From: Abelmoschus esculentus
Taxonomy: Eukaryota > Streptophyta > Magnoliopsida > Malvales > Malvaceae
Reading direction: 5' to 3'
Length of the DNA: 64,000 bases
Assembly (NCBI GenBank): GCA_035048815.1
Contig: JAUCBN010000020.1
Location: 7,385,501-7,449,500, forward strand
Made by a program: the position numbers and the translations under genes
Notes under the pieces: generated by a model
What the model was told of the DNA's origin: nothing
The model's input: only the letters and a program-made list of their open reading frames with translations
Database searches by the model: none
Shown: one piece after another, positions 24,339 to 35,129 of the stretch
Position numbering within the stretch: the stretch's first letter is position 1
Layout of the letters: every line of letters begins with the position of its first letter

Positions 24339-24488
24339 GGTAAGTTACCTACTTGTCTTGGATGGTTTGTCATCCTTCTTGCTAGATACTTTGTGTATCG
24401 ACTTGATAGTACTTCGTGTACGTCTTGTGGTGTCATGGGCACCTTCTTGGATGTTATATGCATCAACTTGCTAGGTACGTTGTGTACC
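24339..24488 (+). repeat. Seven-unit hairpin array in LTR H
   Basis: Units are GGTAA-G-TTACC, GGATG...CATCC, GATAC...GTATC, GTAC-TTCGT-GTAC, GGTGTC-ATG-GGCACC (one T-G pair), GATG...CATC and GGTAC...GTACC. They start at about 24339, 24360, 24384, 24408, 24429, 24449 and 24474. Position is equivalent to the array in LTR G, but most stem sequences differ while pairing is kept. Confidence 0.82.
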
Positions 24489-27400
24489 CACTTGTAACCC
24501 GATTACCTTTGTCCTAACTAAAAACCGAGTCAATACAAGTAAAAAGTCTATAAAACTTGAATATGCATTTGGTACCCTCTTGTTATGCTACTTGACTAGT
24601 TAAAATTAGCATGGACTAATATATATACATGATATTGCATTGGTACCAATTTGTTACTTGTTCTTGAATTGCATGCTTATATGACTAAAAACATGATTTT
24701 GCATGCTCATATGCATAAGTACATGTCTTGAACAACTTGCACACTTGGTTAATTGTTGAAATACATAATGATATAAATGAAATGAAAGCATGTCTATAGT
24801 TATTAGTCTTGAATGAGAGCATATGGATTTTTGTTTGCTTTGAATTGAAAGCATGAATTGTTTGTACATTTTGTTACTTGTTTAAGGAATGTTTAATCGA
24901 TTAGTTCTAGGAACTAACTCACTAAGTACCTAAAAAGTACTTATCACTCTTTTGTTTCCTTCCTCCCAAAACATCAGGTTCTCAATCAAAATATTTAAGC
25001 TAAGGTTGTTCAAGGAGGCAAGCACAGGCAACAAGCAAAAAGTAAGCCTAGCTTTGTATATATGGCCTTAACTTGTTAACTCCTAGAATGGTGGCATAGT
25101 GAACTTGTTTAGGATAGCATTTTTCATTTGGGGATCATGCCCGTAAATTGTATATATGGCCTTAACTTTGTGTTTTCTTTTTGGCATGTAAACTATTGAA
25201 TCAAGTATGTTGGCTTGTAAGCCTAGCTTTGTATTAATTTGCCAAAGTGAAATTGAATGAATTGGTGGTCTAGAAATTTTCTTGTTGCTTGATGGGAATT
25301 ATAATATGTCTTTGTTAGTTCCAAGGATAACCCATTAGGTTCGAATTGCTTGAAATGAAGAATGATAGGTCTTGCATTTAAATAATAGTTTGTATAGAAA
25401 AATTGAGGTTGTCTTGAATGATTGGATTCGGTTAAGTGTAACAATTTTTTTTGTATGCTTGTGTCTCGATTGATAACCGAATGGCACATTAGTTTAATAG
25501 GTTGCTTAGACCTTAAGTTTGACCAAATTGTTTACTTATGCTTAAAGAAATACCAAATGGTTACCTTGTCTCCCAAGAAAGACCAAATTGGTCACTTTGT
25601 TAAGATTTTTGCCTTGTTTGGAAAGCATGAGTAACACTCCTATCTCCTAAACCAAGATAGGGGTGTTACAGCAGTAATTCCCTGAATCATCCCAATTGCT
25701 TTTCCCCATGAGCATTGGGGGTCTTTTGTAAGGGAAACTATTTCAATTTATTTTTCTATGATGATTTGTTTCCTATATATCTTTCTAAAGTGGCAAACAT
25801 TTCATATTCTTTGACTCTTTGCTATGGGTTAATTTTTGATCGCCCATACATATATGTATATATCGTCACTAACTTCTTTCTTTCAAGTCTTGAATACTAA
25901 TTGCATGAGTGACCTTACACCAAATTCATAGATCAACTTTGATAAAGTGACTCGTTTCTAATTTTTTTGGGCCAAAAGGAAAACATTAATGAGTGTTCAG
26001 GAATCACGGAAAATCTCAGAAAAATTTTGAGTGAATTTCCTCTCAAGCATTGTTGATTAAGATCTATGAATGAAGTGATAACCCAGATCATCATACAACT
26101 GAAGGCTGTTTTTCTTCAAAGATATTCAAGTATAGGATGATATTTGGCATTCTTTAATCTCCATTCTCAAAGAAACAAATAAGAAAAATATTATTTGTTA
26201 TCCCCTATGAGTCTGATGTTATTTTTCTTTTGATTCAACCAAAACTAACAATCACCCCTATACTAGGGGAAAAGAGGGTGAAAATGTGTTCGGAAGTGAA
26301 AGATGTTTAATTGTGATGCCTTGAGAATTAGGGGCAAGAAATAAAAATGAAGTAAAAAATTAAGAAAAACAAGATGAGTGAGGAACAATATTCTGAATCA
26401 ACACAAAAAAAATGAAAAGAAGATAGTAAAAGTTTGTTTCTGAGGATTCAAGTTCAAATTGTTTTCATGAAAGTTAAAGCAAACGACAAAAGAAAAAACT
26501 GAAAAGAAAGTTTTATGAGATATTTTGTTGAGATGAGCCTCTATCAAAAGAAGTGGTGAAAAGAAAATGACCTCTAGGGTGAAAACCCAAAAAGGGGTAG
26601 TCTAGCGTGATCCACAAAAAAAGTATTTCATTAGAGCATATTCAGATCGGTGCGACAATGATCCTTGGTTTTATCACCCTTAAATAATTATTTTAGCCTA
26701 TATATTCTTTCTTTGATAGCCATGAACCATAGTCTATATTACAAGCCATAAAAGATCATTTTGACCATATGCGTGTATTGGAACAAGTAGAGTTAGTCTC
26801 CATGATACATCCCACCTATCAGGGTTAACCTTTCTTGAAGGATTTCCAGTCTTCTAATGCTTGATCGAGATCAGAAAAGAGGGAAAGAATGGGTATGATG
26901 AGTTAGTGAGGCAAAGAGCGCCACTTAAACGGGATAGAAATGGGGAAATGAGAATATTTCTCCTAGAAGTCTAATAAATTGAAAAAAGGTCATATTGGAG
27001 TTTATCTTTGCAAATTGGTTCGAAGGCTCTGTTTAGGTTTGGGGAAGAAGGGGAGGATTCGAATGAATCTGGTTTAGAATAGAAGAGTTTAATGGGATAA
27101 AATAGGAGGATTCGATCGAATTTGGGTATTTTAGGCTTTAAATCTGGGTTTTTTATAAGGTTTTTAAGTGTTTTAGGGTTTTGGAGTGGCGTCCGAAAAT
27201 CGCTTCGGTGACAGAGCGCGATTGTAGAAGATCTAGGTTAGTCGGACAAGGTGGCCGAAAGGTTTTTGGCGGTGGATGACGAACTCGTCAGAGCAATGGC
27301 AACGAAGACGAAACAGATCTGAGGGTGGTGCTTGTGGCGGTCTTTAACCGGTGATCATCATGTTCATGAAGAACGTAGATGAACACCATTCAAAACCCAT

Positions 27401-28423
27401 GTGTTTTGATCTATTTGGAAGTATTTTCTAGGCAAATAGGGTGTTAGTTCTAGAGAATAATCAGAGAGAGAATAGAGAGAGGAGAATTTTAAAAAACGAG
27501 GGAAAATAAAAAATGGGCTTATATAGAGGGTCAAAATAGTGTAGTTTTGAAAAGGGTAGATTGACATTTTTAGGTTTTTTGATTAGGGAATTGAATTTTA
27601 TTTCTCTCATAATTTGGTCCCTAAATTCCTTTAATTCAAACTCAAACTTTAGAAGATCCTCAATTTAATCCCTATTCAAACCTCAATTTGGGCTCTAAGG
27701 TTAAGAATCCTTTCACTTTAGTCCTAGAACCTCTTAATTGGACCCTTAAGCTTTCAATTGTTTCAATTAGGCCACCTTGTACTTGTATTTGGACCTTTTT
27801 ATCTAAAATAAAATACAATTTGATCATTTGCCTTTTAATTAATGCTTTAATTATTTGAATTATTTATATGCTTGCTTGCATGATTTAATATAGTATAATT
27901 GCTTAGGAATACATTTAATTCACCCTTAGCTAAATAAATTAGAGCCTTTTAGGACTAGTCATTCTAATTAATTAAATAATTTTTTAATAGGAAGAGAATT
28001 GTAGTATTGAATGGTGTATTTAATTATATACCTCGGATGCATTAAATCGGTAATTGTTTTGACATACCAAGATGTTAACCAAGGGTGTACTTTGGTATCA
28101 CATTCGATGTGTCATTCTAACTTAGAAAATGATAAATAATATAAGTCTAGAATAAAAAATAAAATTAATTAGGTAAACAACTAGAAGAACTTGTAGTATT
28201 ATTAATTTCCCTAAGTGTCTAGATGGTAGTGTCTAATTGTTTGGATGTTACCATAATACACTTGAAAAATTAATAATTTAATAGGGTCTTAATTAATTAA
28301 TTAATGAATCCTAATAAGATAGAACTTAAAATTGACTAGATAATAACCTTCATGCATTTAAATCTTCTGAAGCAGAACTTATATTTCTTGAAAATACGAG
28401 TTAAGGTTTCCTAACATAACTGA

Positions 28424-28832
28424 ACGGCTTATTCAAGCTCGTATTTAAAAGAAACATATTTTCTTATCCAAAAGGATATCCTCATTCAAACGATATTCAT
28501 CTGACAATGATGAACTAAATTAATCTTATTATTCGAAATACAAAAATGCCACATGTAATTAATAAGATACCAATATCGGCTTCTCGTAAGGGTCGTCCTT
28601 ACGCTTAACCGACTCCCGAACCCAAATATTTTAAAAGAATCTTTAGCTTGTTTTATGGTGTCTGACCCACCAAGTGGCCAGTGGTGACTCTAAGTCATTT
28701 TAAGTTTAAAATAATACATATTTTTAACAATACCTCGATTTTCATTATTAATAACTAAAAGCAATAAAATTCGATTTCTAAAATTAAATCGTCAGGCTAT
28801 TTTTACACCCTGATTTTAAATTGGTCGCGACA
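28424..28832 (+). repeat. 3' LTR of element E (recognisable part)
   Basis: It aligns with 14540-14926 through CCACATGTAATTAATAAG, GGGTCGTCCTTAC, TTTTATGGTGT and GGTCGCGACA. The stretch 27600-28423 is LTR-like in composition (repeated runs like AATTTAGTCCCTA) but has no counterpart in the short 5' LTR, so the start of this LTR is open. Confidence 0.75.
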
Positions 28833-29313
28833 CCTCAGAATGTCCCTCCAAAAGATTCCATGGTTTTTGATCAAAAAAACAAGATTTTCCGCTTGTACGT
28901 GACAATCGGCGCCATCATCGGGCTTTTTTCTCCCGATGGCTTACATCTTTCACAGGATCCTGGAAGGCGGTAGTCGAGGGATAAAGGCAGTTACGCCGCA
29001 TGTTTTCCTCTTGGCTAGTCAAGTTTTTATGGAAGGAGTTGCATTTTCAGACAGGTTCTCAATTCCAATTTGGGTTTATGTTCCGATTTTCTACAATATC
29101 AAGAGGATTTTCACGCTGGTGGAGTGGATGAGGTCTAAATTTTCGAAGGTGGATGAGGAGTACGCAATATTTGGTAACAAAGTTTACGTGGGTTGAGAGC
29201 TTGCTTTGGCTAACACAGTATTTTGGTGTTTCAATCTATTTTGTTTTTTGTTGCCTGTTTATTTACCTAAAGCTTTTAATATGTATTACTCTGATTCTAA
29301 AGCGAAAGACTGA
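28833..29313 (+). pseudogene. 3' half of DUF7733-like membrane protein gene (broken)
   Basis: The reading frame interrupted at 14389 resumes here as QNVPPKDSMVFDQKNKIFRL and then YVTIGAIIG. A one-base frameshift in the GGGCTTTTTTC run near 28920-28930 leads into AYIFHRILEGG...APHVF-type sequence: PHVFLLASQVFMEGVAFSDR and IPIWVYVPIFYNIKRIFTLV (ORF 28936-29196). After VYVG a TGA replaces the CGA expected for the conserved arginine. The frame then continues ELALANTVFWCFNLFCFLLP to a natural-looking stop at 29311-29313. The hydrophobic stretches are membrane-like. The frames at 28936-29196 and 29153-29353 are fragments of this relic. Family name from memory; function unknown. Confidence 0.78.
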
Positions 29314-29346
29314 ATCCATCCTATATTACTCTAAATTTTATAATTT

Positions 29347-29700
29347 ATGGTAAGGTACAAAGTTTGGAATTTAAAATTTTCAGTTTTTAGATACCCAAAC
29401 ACCCTTCACTCAACCTCTACATCTTGTAAGGCAAGAACAAAACCACCGGGCTTCATGAATCCTGAATCCAACCACATACCAGCTGGTGTCAATAATCTAA
29501 AATCTAGTCTTGAGCCTTACCCCAGTTCATTTGGTGTCAATGATCTAAAACCTAGCCTTGAAGTTGAACCATATTTGCAAGTTATAAAATGTTCAATGCC
29601 CAAGATTTTGGGAGTACGCTTATCAGGAAAAAGAGAGGATGTTCCGGAGTTAGAGGTTTCAGACTCAGAGGATCAGGGTATGTCTGAAGAGACTTAAACT
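29347..29700 (+). CDS. Unrecognised 117-codon open frame, possibly not a gene
   Basis: An ATG-initiated frame of 116 residues follows the DUF7733-like relic. It holds two similar segments (GVNNLKSSLEPYPSSF and GVNDLKPSLEVEPYL) and an acidic C-terminus (SDSEDQGMSEET). I do not recognise a family. Downstream sequence to about 29920 continues in acidic codons with interspersed stops (EEDVII*IDLGSSIKGSIDG), which suggests a decayed longer coding region. It could be a remnant of a transposon or an old gene. Confidence 0.25.
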
Positions 29701-29929
29701 CGTAATAAGATAGCACAAATTCTGATTGATCCAACTGTTTCTCTAAGCTCGTTCTAGCGAAGATGTCAACAACTAGGAAAATGGTACTTCAGATGAGGAA
29801 GATGTGATCATTTGAATAGATTTAGGAAGTAGCATAAAAGGATCAATAGATGGTTCAATTGTCAAGGCAGAGAATATCGATGGTGTAACTAACTAGTTTC
29901 ATGTGCATAAGAGGACTATGGCAAAAGTC

Positions 29930-30637
29930 AGCGCTATCCAATGTCTCGTTCGTTCTATGATTGAACTACCCCTTGAATCAAACCCTAAGCCTTTTGAATC
30001 CAATTTTTGACTCAAAATCATCTCATATTTAGTCTACATCTTTTATCATCAAATCAACCTAGTCTTATAATATTCTCTTAACCTTCAATAGATCAGATTT
30101 TCTAACAAGGGTTGGAAATAAAATGATGGGTTACTACACTTTCATTTCCTCCATTTTTCTTTCTTTTTTTTCTTTTTTTCTTTCTTTTAATATAGTTTTT
30201 ATTTTGTTTTGATTTAGTTTTAAGGGTTTAGTTTTGAACAATGTTGTAGTGTAAGTTTATTCGGGGATCGACCTATAAAGGGGTAGTGTAGTTCTGGTTT
30301 GAGGGTTAATAGAGGCGTTTGGGTATGACTAATGAGGGTCGATGGGTGAAACTCAATTCGATGGTAAGTTTCTTGTTTTAGTTGAGGAAGGTACAGGTGA
30401 CCAAACGAGAACAATTTAAAGTTTAATGATTAAATTAAAAAATTTAAAATTTTAATAACTAAAATAAGAGTAAGAAAAATTTTAAATGGTGAAATTTGTA
30501 GTTTAGCTTTAAAAACAAAATAACAAAGTGGCAAGGCCATATAAAAAGTAATCTATATTGGATTTGTGTAGGTATGGGTTACAAATTAGCCGAATGTGTT
30601 ATCACGAAAGCTAATATAATTTATAAAACTAAAAAAA
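29930..30637. other. Gene-free stretch
   Basis: AT-rich sequence with a TTTC-rich run at about 30155-30190. I see no coding signal; the minus-strand frame at 30220-30414 has no family features. Confidence 0.5.
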
Positions 30638-30721
30638 TTTCAGAAGTGGGATTTGTACCCGCACCCTTGTTAAAAGACCAAAATTTGAGTTTAGCACCTT
30701 AAACCACTCGACCATCCTAAC
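30638..30721 (-). tRNA. tRNA-Leu(CAA)-like gene, probably decayed
   Basis: On the minus strand an 84-nt cloverleaf is recognisable: acceptor GTTAGGA with TTCTGAA, A box GGTCGAGTGG, anticodon loop CTCAAAT with anticodon CAA, a long variable arm, and T-arm GCGGGTACAAATCCCAC. A run of seven T follows, which would terminate RNA polymerase III. Compared with a normal plant tRNA-Leu(CAA), many differences look like C-to-T or G-to-A changes. G1 faces A at the acceptor, the T stem has a C-A mismatch, and the T loop reads TAC instead of TTC. It is best read as a tRNA pseudogene. Confidence 0.75.
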
Positions 30722-31144
30722 TAGGTTACCTATCAAAATCCTTTTTCCATTCTAAGCTTGAAGTAACGCATAAGGGAGCTTAGTGGAATGTTTTGAATCA
30801 CAAAAAATAATCGAAACAATGAGAAAATAATGGTAAAGGTTTCAATGTGTCAACATCAATAGAGTGAAAAAACTCAACGCTGACAAAAAAAATAAAAATA
30901 TTAATTAGATTTAAAAAATTGAGTTATAAATTAGAAATACAATTAACTCAAATTATTTAGTAATTGATGGATTAGTTTTCTAGTTTAGTCAAATAATATA
31001 TATAATATAAAAAAAATGTATGTATATTGTATATGATTATAGAATATTGTTTAATTTCAAACTAATTTATATTATAATATTATAAATGTTTAAATAAAAT
31101 TTAAATTATAAAATATGATTCTTTAACTTAACTAATCAACTGGA

Positions 31145-31820
31145 TTTTTTTTTTGAAAAATGCTACTGAATTTTTATTAAATCTATAGAAAATTATAATT
31201 ACAACGTAATCAAGAAGTAAAATAAATTGGATTAAAAAATCCAAAAATTCTTACAACCCAAAAACAAAGAAAAATAAAATTCCTATGAAAATAAGCATAC
31301 CAATAAAATTCAGCAGCTTCCTGAATCTCCTTGTCTCTGTCCAAACGAGACGCATAACAAAAGAAGGAGTTGTAGGCGATTCAAACTGTCGTGCAAAAAG
31401 TACCGCTATCCAGGACTGATTTTATCGGCAAACAACCATCAACCGAGTGGGGATAAGTCTTTTCAAGTGACCATCGATAAAACAATAAATCAGAAAACTA
31501 GCATCGATTGAATCTCTGTGCGAATAACAACCGATCGCTAGGGTATGCTGCAACATGCCATAAAGACAGACGAATCAAACTCCAAAACAAAAATAAAAAC
31601 ATGTCACAAGGACATAGAAAAACGTGTTACAAAGACAGAAAAAATAGAGATCCTTATTAAAATAAAACAAGAAAAAGAAATAAATCCGGTGATCGACAAC
31701 CAATACTAAAATTGATTGTCGACCACCGATCAAAAGGAACGATCAAAAAGAAAAATAAAAAAAAATGAAAATTGAGAAAGGAGAAGGCGACTAGGAGGTT
31801 TTCAGAGAATTAGTTTTTTC
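31145..31820 (-). mobile_element. LINE-like retroposon with poly-A tail
   Basis: The insert is flanked by an exact 10-bp duplication ATCAACTGGA (31135-31144 and 31821-31830). It ends on the minus strand in about ten A residues after a TTTAATAAAAATTCAG stretch. Long flanking duplications plus a poly-A tail are the mark of target-primed reverse transcription. No ORF2 domain is visible in the 676 bp, so it is a truncated or internally deleted copy. It contains an inverted repeat at about 31687-31726 (GGTGATCGACAACCAAT with ATTGATTGTCGACCACC). Confidence 0.75.
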
Positions 31821-32570
31821 ATCAACTGGAATTTTTTAACTCCACTTAATCGAATACTTATTAATATACTCAACGTATATGAGAATGACATTTCCTCATG
31901 TTTCCTCTCTCATTCTTGTATTTCTCTCTCCTGAAAACATCTTTTCTCCATTGTTTCAAGCTTAAAAATAACTCTAAAATATTAAAAAAAAAGTTTTATC
32001 CCCCATCAAATCTTCTTCACACTTGGAGCTTTATCTGAACTCAATTACCCTTCATGTTGGAGTCTAATTTTCAATCATAGTTTACAACAAGTTAAAGAAA
32101 AAGTTGAGTTTTTCTAATATTTAATTTGTTGTACCTTCTAACTTGTTTTTGATCTATTGTTATGTTTGTTTGAGTTCTCATTAATGTTGATGAGACCTAT
32201 AGGGTCAAGAGCAATGGAAAATTAGCCACGTTAAAGTTTCTAATATATCAGTCCCTGTTATATATTATTTTTGGCCGAACTTCGGTTCGTTTTAAATACA
32301 AATACTTGTTTAATATTTTTTTCGTATACAAAGAATCATACTTTATATTTTTTTAAATGTATATTTTATATATATCTAAAAAAAATACATATAACATAGG
32401 TCTTATGCATGTGTAAAATGTAAACAAATGCAAGTACAAGGAATGCATATAGAAAATAAGAAAATACAAGTTTGGTATAAATTTGTGATGCCCTTTTAAT
32501 TACTAAGGTTTAAGACCCTAATATCTAACCCTTTACCTAATAAAACTGGACTAAACCATTAGATGAAAAA

Positions 32571-35033
32571 CTAAAGGGGTTGAACCATGAGAGGCAGTCC
32601 ATGTCTTGGCCTCAAGGAAAGCAAAATAGAAGGAGAATGGCGATAATTAGGAGAGGTTGAATAGGAAAACTTCCTAAGCATAAGTGTTAATACAACTTTG
32701 TATTCCATCATTGTCAAATTCCTCCCCACGCACATCCTCCCTCCGAACCCGAACGGCAAGAACCCCATCTTGTGTTTGCACCCTCCGTATAGATTATCAT
32801 CCTTGAACCTCTCCGGTCGGAACTCGTTAACGTCGGCACCCCATAAGGACGGATCGTGGTGCATGCCCACTACATCGATCCAGATGTTAGTTCCATTAGG
32901 GATAATGAGATCATCCACCTTTATATCTTCTCTTGCTTGCCTTTGTGCATTTGGTGCTGGTGAGTATAGTCTCAACACCTCTTTCATCACCCATTCCATC
33001 TGCAAATGGTAGCCACAGAAACTATGTATTATCATTGCAATCATTGACCCACGTGAAATTCGTTTCATAATTCATACATACAAGGAATATATATTTGATT
33101 TATCGATTCATGACATTTTTCTGTGTATTAAAATCAAAATAAATTGAAATGGATAAGACCCAAGATGACTTTTAAGTTATTTCTCTTTAGTATTTTTATG
33201 TGACATAAAATTATTGATGAAAATGACATAAATTTTGTTCTTATTTAGACATATATGTGGTTTTCATTCCATTCAAATAAAAATACGTACCTTCTTTAAT
33301 TCGGAGAGTCGAGTAAAATCGAAGTCATCGTTATCATCTCCGATCACCTCTTTGATTTCCTGCCTCAGTTGTTCTTGCCATTGCGGATGCAAGGCCAAAA
33401 GCAGCAAGGTCCAAGTGAGTGCCAACGCAGTGGTTTCGTGACCACCAAAGAAGAAAGTCTTGCACTCATCGACAAGCTCCCTCGTTGACAAGCTCTTCCC
33501 GTCACGGCCGTCGACGTGGCTGCCTTTCATCAATAAACCCAGCAAATCCTTCTGAGGAGTTCCGTCCCAAGACTTGGTACGAGCGTCGATAATGGATAAA
33601 AGGAGTTGGTCTATCTCTTTGCCAAGTTTACTAGCTTCTAGGTTTTTCTTAAGGCAAAGCCATTTGCTGAATGGAACACCCACGTAACGGTTGGAGTTAA
33701 AAAGGGTGATTTGCATGGCTCTCAACTTTTCATACACTTCACTCCCCTTACGGTTGCTCAGCCCGAAGCTCGTACTCGCAATGATCTCCCCCGCCGTTGT
33801 TGTGATTTCTCTTTCCACATCGATTTCAGATTGACCGGAGCTTATTAGGTCAGTCCACTTGTTTAGCATCATTGTGGCCGGTTCCACCATCGAGCTTGCC
33901 ATGGCCTACATTTCCAAAAGTAGAAAATAAAGTTCACTTTACGCACTATATATGTGTGTTACTTTATTTGAGAAAGTTTAAATGAAATTTCGTAGACACG
34001 AACCGTACACACATTAATTTTTTTTTTTTTAAAGACATTAATTTCACAAAAAAACTAAGTAAGAAAAGAGATATTAAGATATAAAAATAATGGTATTGTA
34101 CAGCTTGTCCTACACAAATTTTGAGAAGAAAGTAAAAATTTATGATAAGTGCTATTAGGACAACTTATTAAATTGTCTGATTTTCCACAAAACATCCAAG
34201 AATAGGATAAACAATAACTATTACGATATCCCATCAGGAAAGAGGATAACGAGTGTGTCACTGAGGTTGAGTGAGATATAAAAATAGTGTTAATGTATAT
34301 CTTACTAGACATAACTTTTGAGAGAAAAATGATCTTTAAGAAGAAAATTATCATAGTTTTTACGTAGATTGATTTTTACGAGATTAGGAAAGGAGAGACA
34401 CCTTCAAGTTGGCTGGGGAAAATGCGGGAGTGATAACATGACGATGCCGAACCCAATCGTCTCCTTCAACCATCACAAGCCCACTCCCGAACATAGGCTT
34501 CCTATCTCGTTTAAACACCATGGGTTTCCCCCAGCTCTTCCCCAGAACTCCCGAGGACATTTTCTTAAGGAACTCGGGATCAGCAATGTATAAAAACGGC
34601 TCAGTCCCTAGCCAGTAGATGAACACTTTTCCTGAAAGCCAAACAGAATAAGAAAAACAAGGCGTTTTCATTTTGTTCGTGGGAAGTTTTAAACATCAAA
34701 CTAAATGAAACAAGACAAAGACATACCATGAGTGTTTTGCCAGTTAGAAAAATAAGGAAACACGGTGGAGTGTATATCATGGGAAATAGCAGAGAATCCA
34801 AGTGAAGAATCATTAACATTCTTACTATTTTTCATCTCTGTTATATTCCCCAGAGGGAAACTAGGCGTTGGACCACAAAACCCATTCTTCTTAATCTTAC
34901 GGTAAGCTCGAATGGGCAGAACCCAGCAAGAGAATAACAGTTTCAAGAACAGATAAAGAAGAGAAACCGCCATGGCTAAGCTGAGAAAAGCTTGGGATGA
35001 CTGGAAAAAAATCATTTTTAATATTGCAAACAA
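32571..35033 (-). CDS. Cytochrome P450, CYP72 clan, CYP715-like (4 exons)
   Basis: Exons on the minus strand: 35033-34727, 34631-34402, 33905-33291, 32999-32571, all with GT-AG introns (95, 496 and 291 bp). They join in frame to 526 codons plus TAG, normal for a plant P450. Residues 7-35 form the membrane anchor, 54-60 the proline-rich hinge GPTPSFP. Helix-C WVRHR is at 162-166, the I-helix oxygen-binding motif GGHETT at 333-338, the K-helix EVLR at 391-394, FRPERF at 444-449, and the haem loop FGFGGRMCVG with ligand Cys474. The protein should be an ER-bound monooxygenase fed by P450 reductase. Blocks such as GKSWGKP, RQAREDI and NGTNIWIDVV point to CYP715 rather than CYP709, CYP714 or CYP735; this is from memory. 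Substrate unknown. Alternative starts at 35015 or 34973 would shorten the anchor. No defects seen. Small plus-strand frames (32698-33012, 33235-33441, 34369-34593) are shadows. Confidence 0.93.
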
Positions 35034-35116
35034 TATAGAATGATTTTTAAAGCTACTTCAGAATACAGTATCAGATGATTCAGATTTTGATGCCGAATGA
35101 AGAGAATGAAGTGGGA

Positions 35117-35123
35117 ATTTATA
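35117..35123 (-). promoter_or_regulatory. TATA box of the P450 gene
   Basis: The minus strand reads CCTATAAATTCC here, 84-90 bp upstream of the first ATG at 35033. Transcription would start near 35090, giving a 5' leader of about 55 nt. Confidence 0.6.
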
Positions 35124-35129
35124 GGAGAC

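Larger units (their letters stand above)
18352..25670 (+). mobile_element. Solo LTR H (about 3.35 kb without nested LTR I)
   Basis: Ends are TGTAACACCCTA and GGGTGTTACA; flanks GCAAT (18347-18351) and GCAGT (25671-25675) differ at one base. It belongs to the same family as solo LTR G. It is interrupted at 19879 by LTR I; G has the matching region intact near 9535-9550 (GGCTCGAACTAGCAAGGA), which confirms the nesting. Small frames such as 18153-18359 and 25223-25489 are not credible genes. Confidence 0.83.
14390..28832 (+). mobile_element. LARD-type LTR retrotransposon E, inserted in the DUF7733-like gene
   Basis: The left end is TGTAATACCCG and the right end GGTCGCGACA. Flanks are CCTCG (14385-14389) and CCTCA (28833-28837), a duplication with one mismatch. 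The two LTRs share long blocks, for example ATATTTAAAAGAAA, AAAGGATATCCTCATTC, CCACATGTAATTAATAAG and GTGGCCAGTGG. No gag or pol is recognisable in 14949-18346 or 25676-28420. The 5' LTR is only 537 bp, while similarity to the 3' LTR begins near 28424. One LTR has probably suffered a deletion, and the true start of the 3' LTR is not placed. Without solo LTR H (with I inside it), the element is about 7.1 kb. The small frames at 16759-17115, 25422-25900 and 27364-27567 have no family features. Confidence 0.8.

Noticed and set aside
34055..34354. 99-codon minus-strand frame inside the P450 locus
   Set aside because: It lies wholly in intron 2 (33906-34401) and matches no part of a P450.
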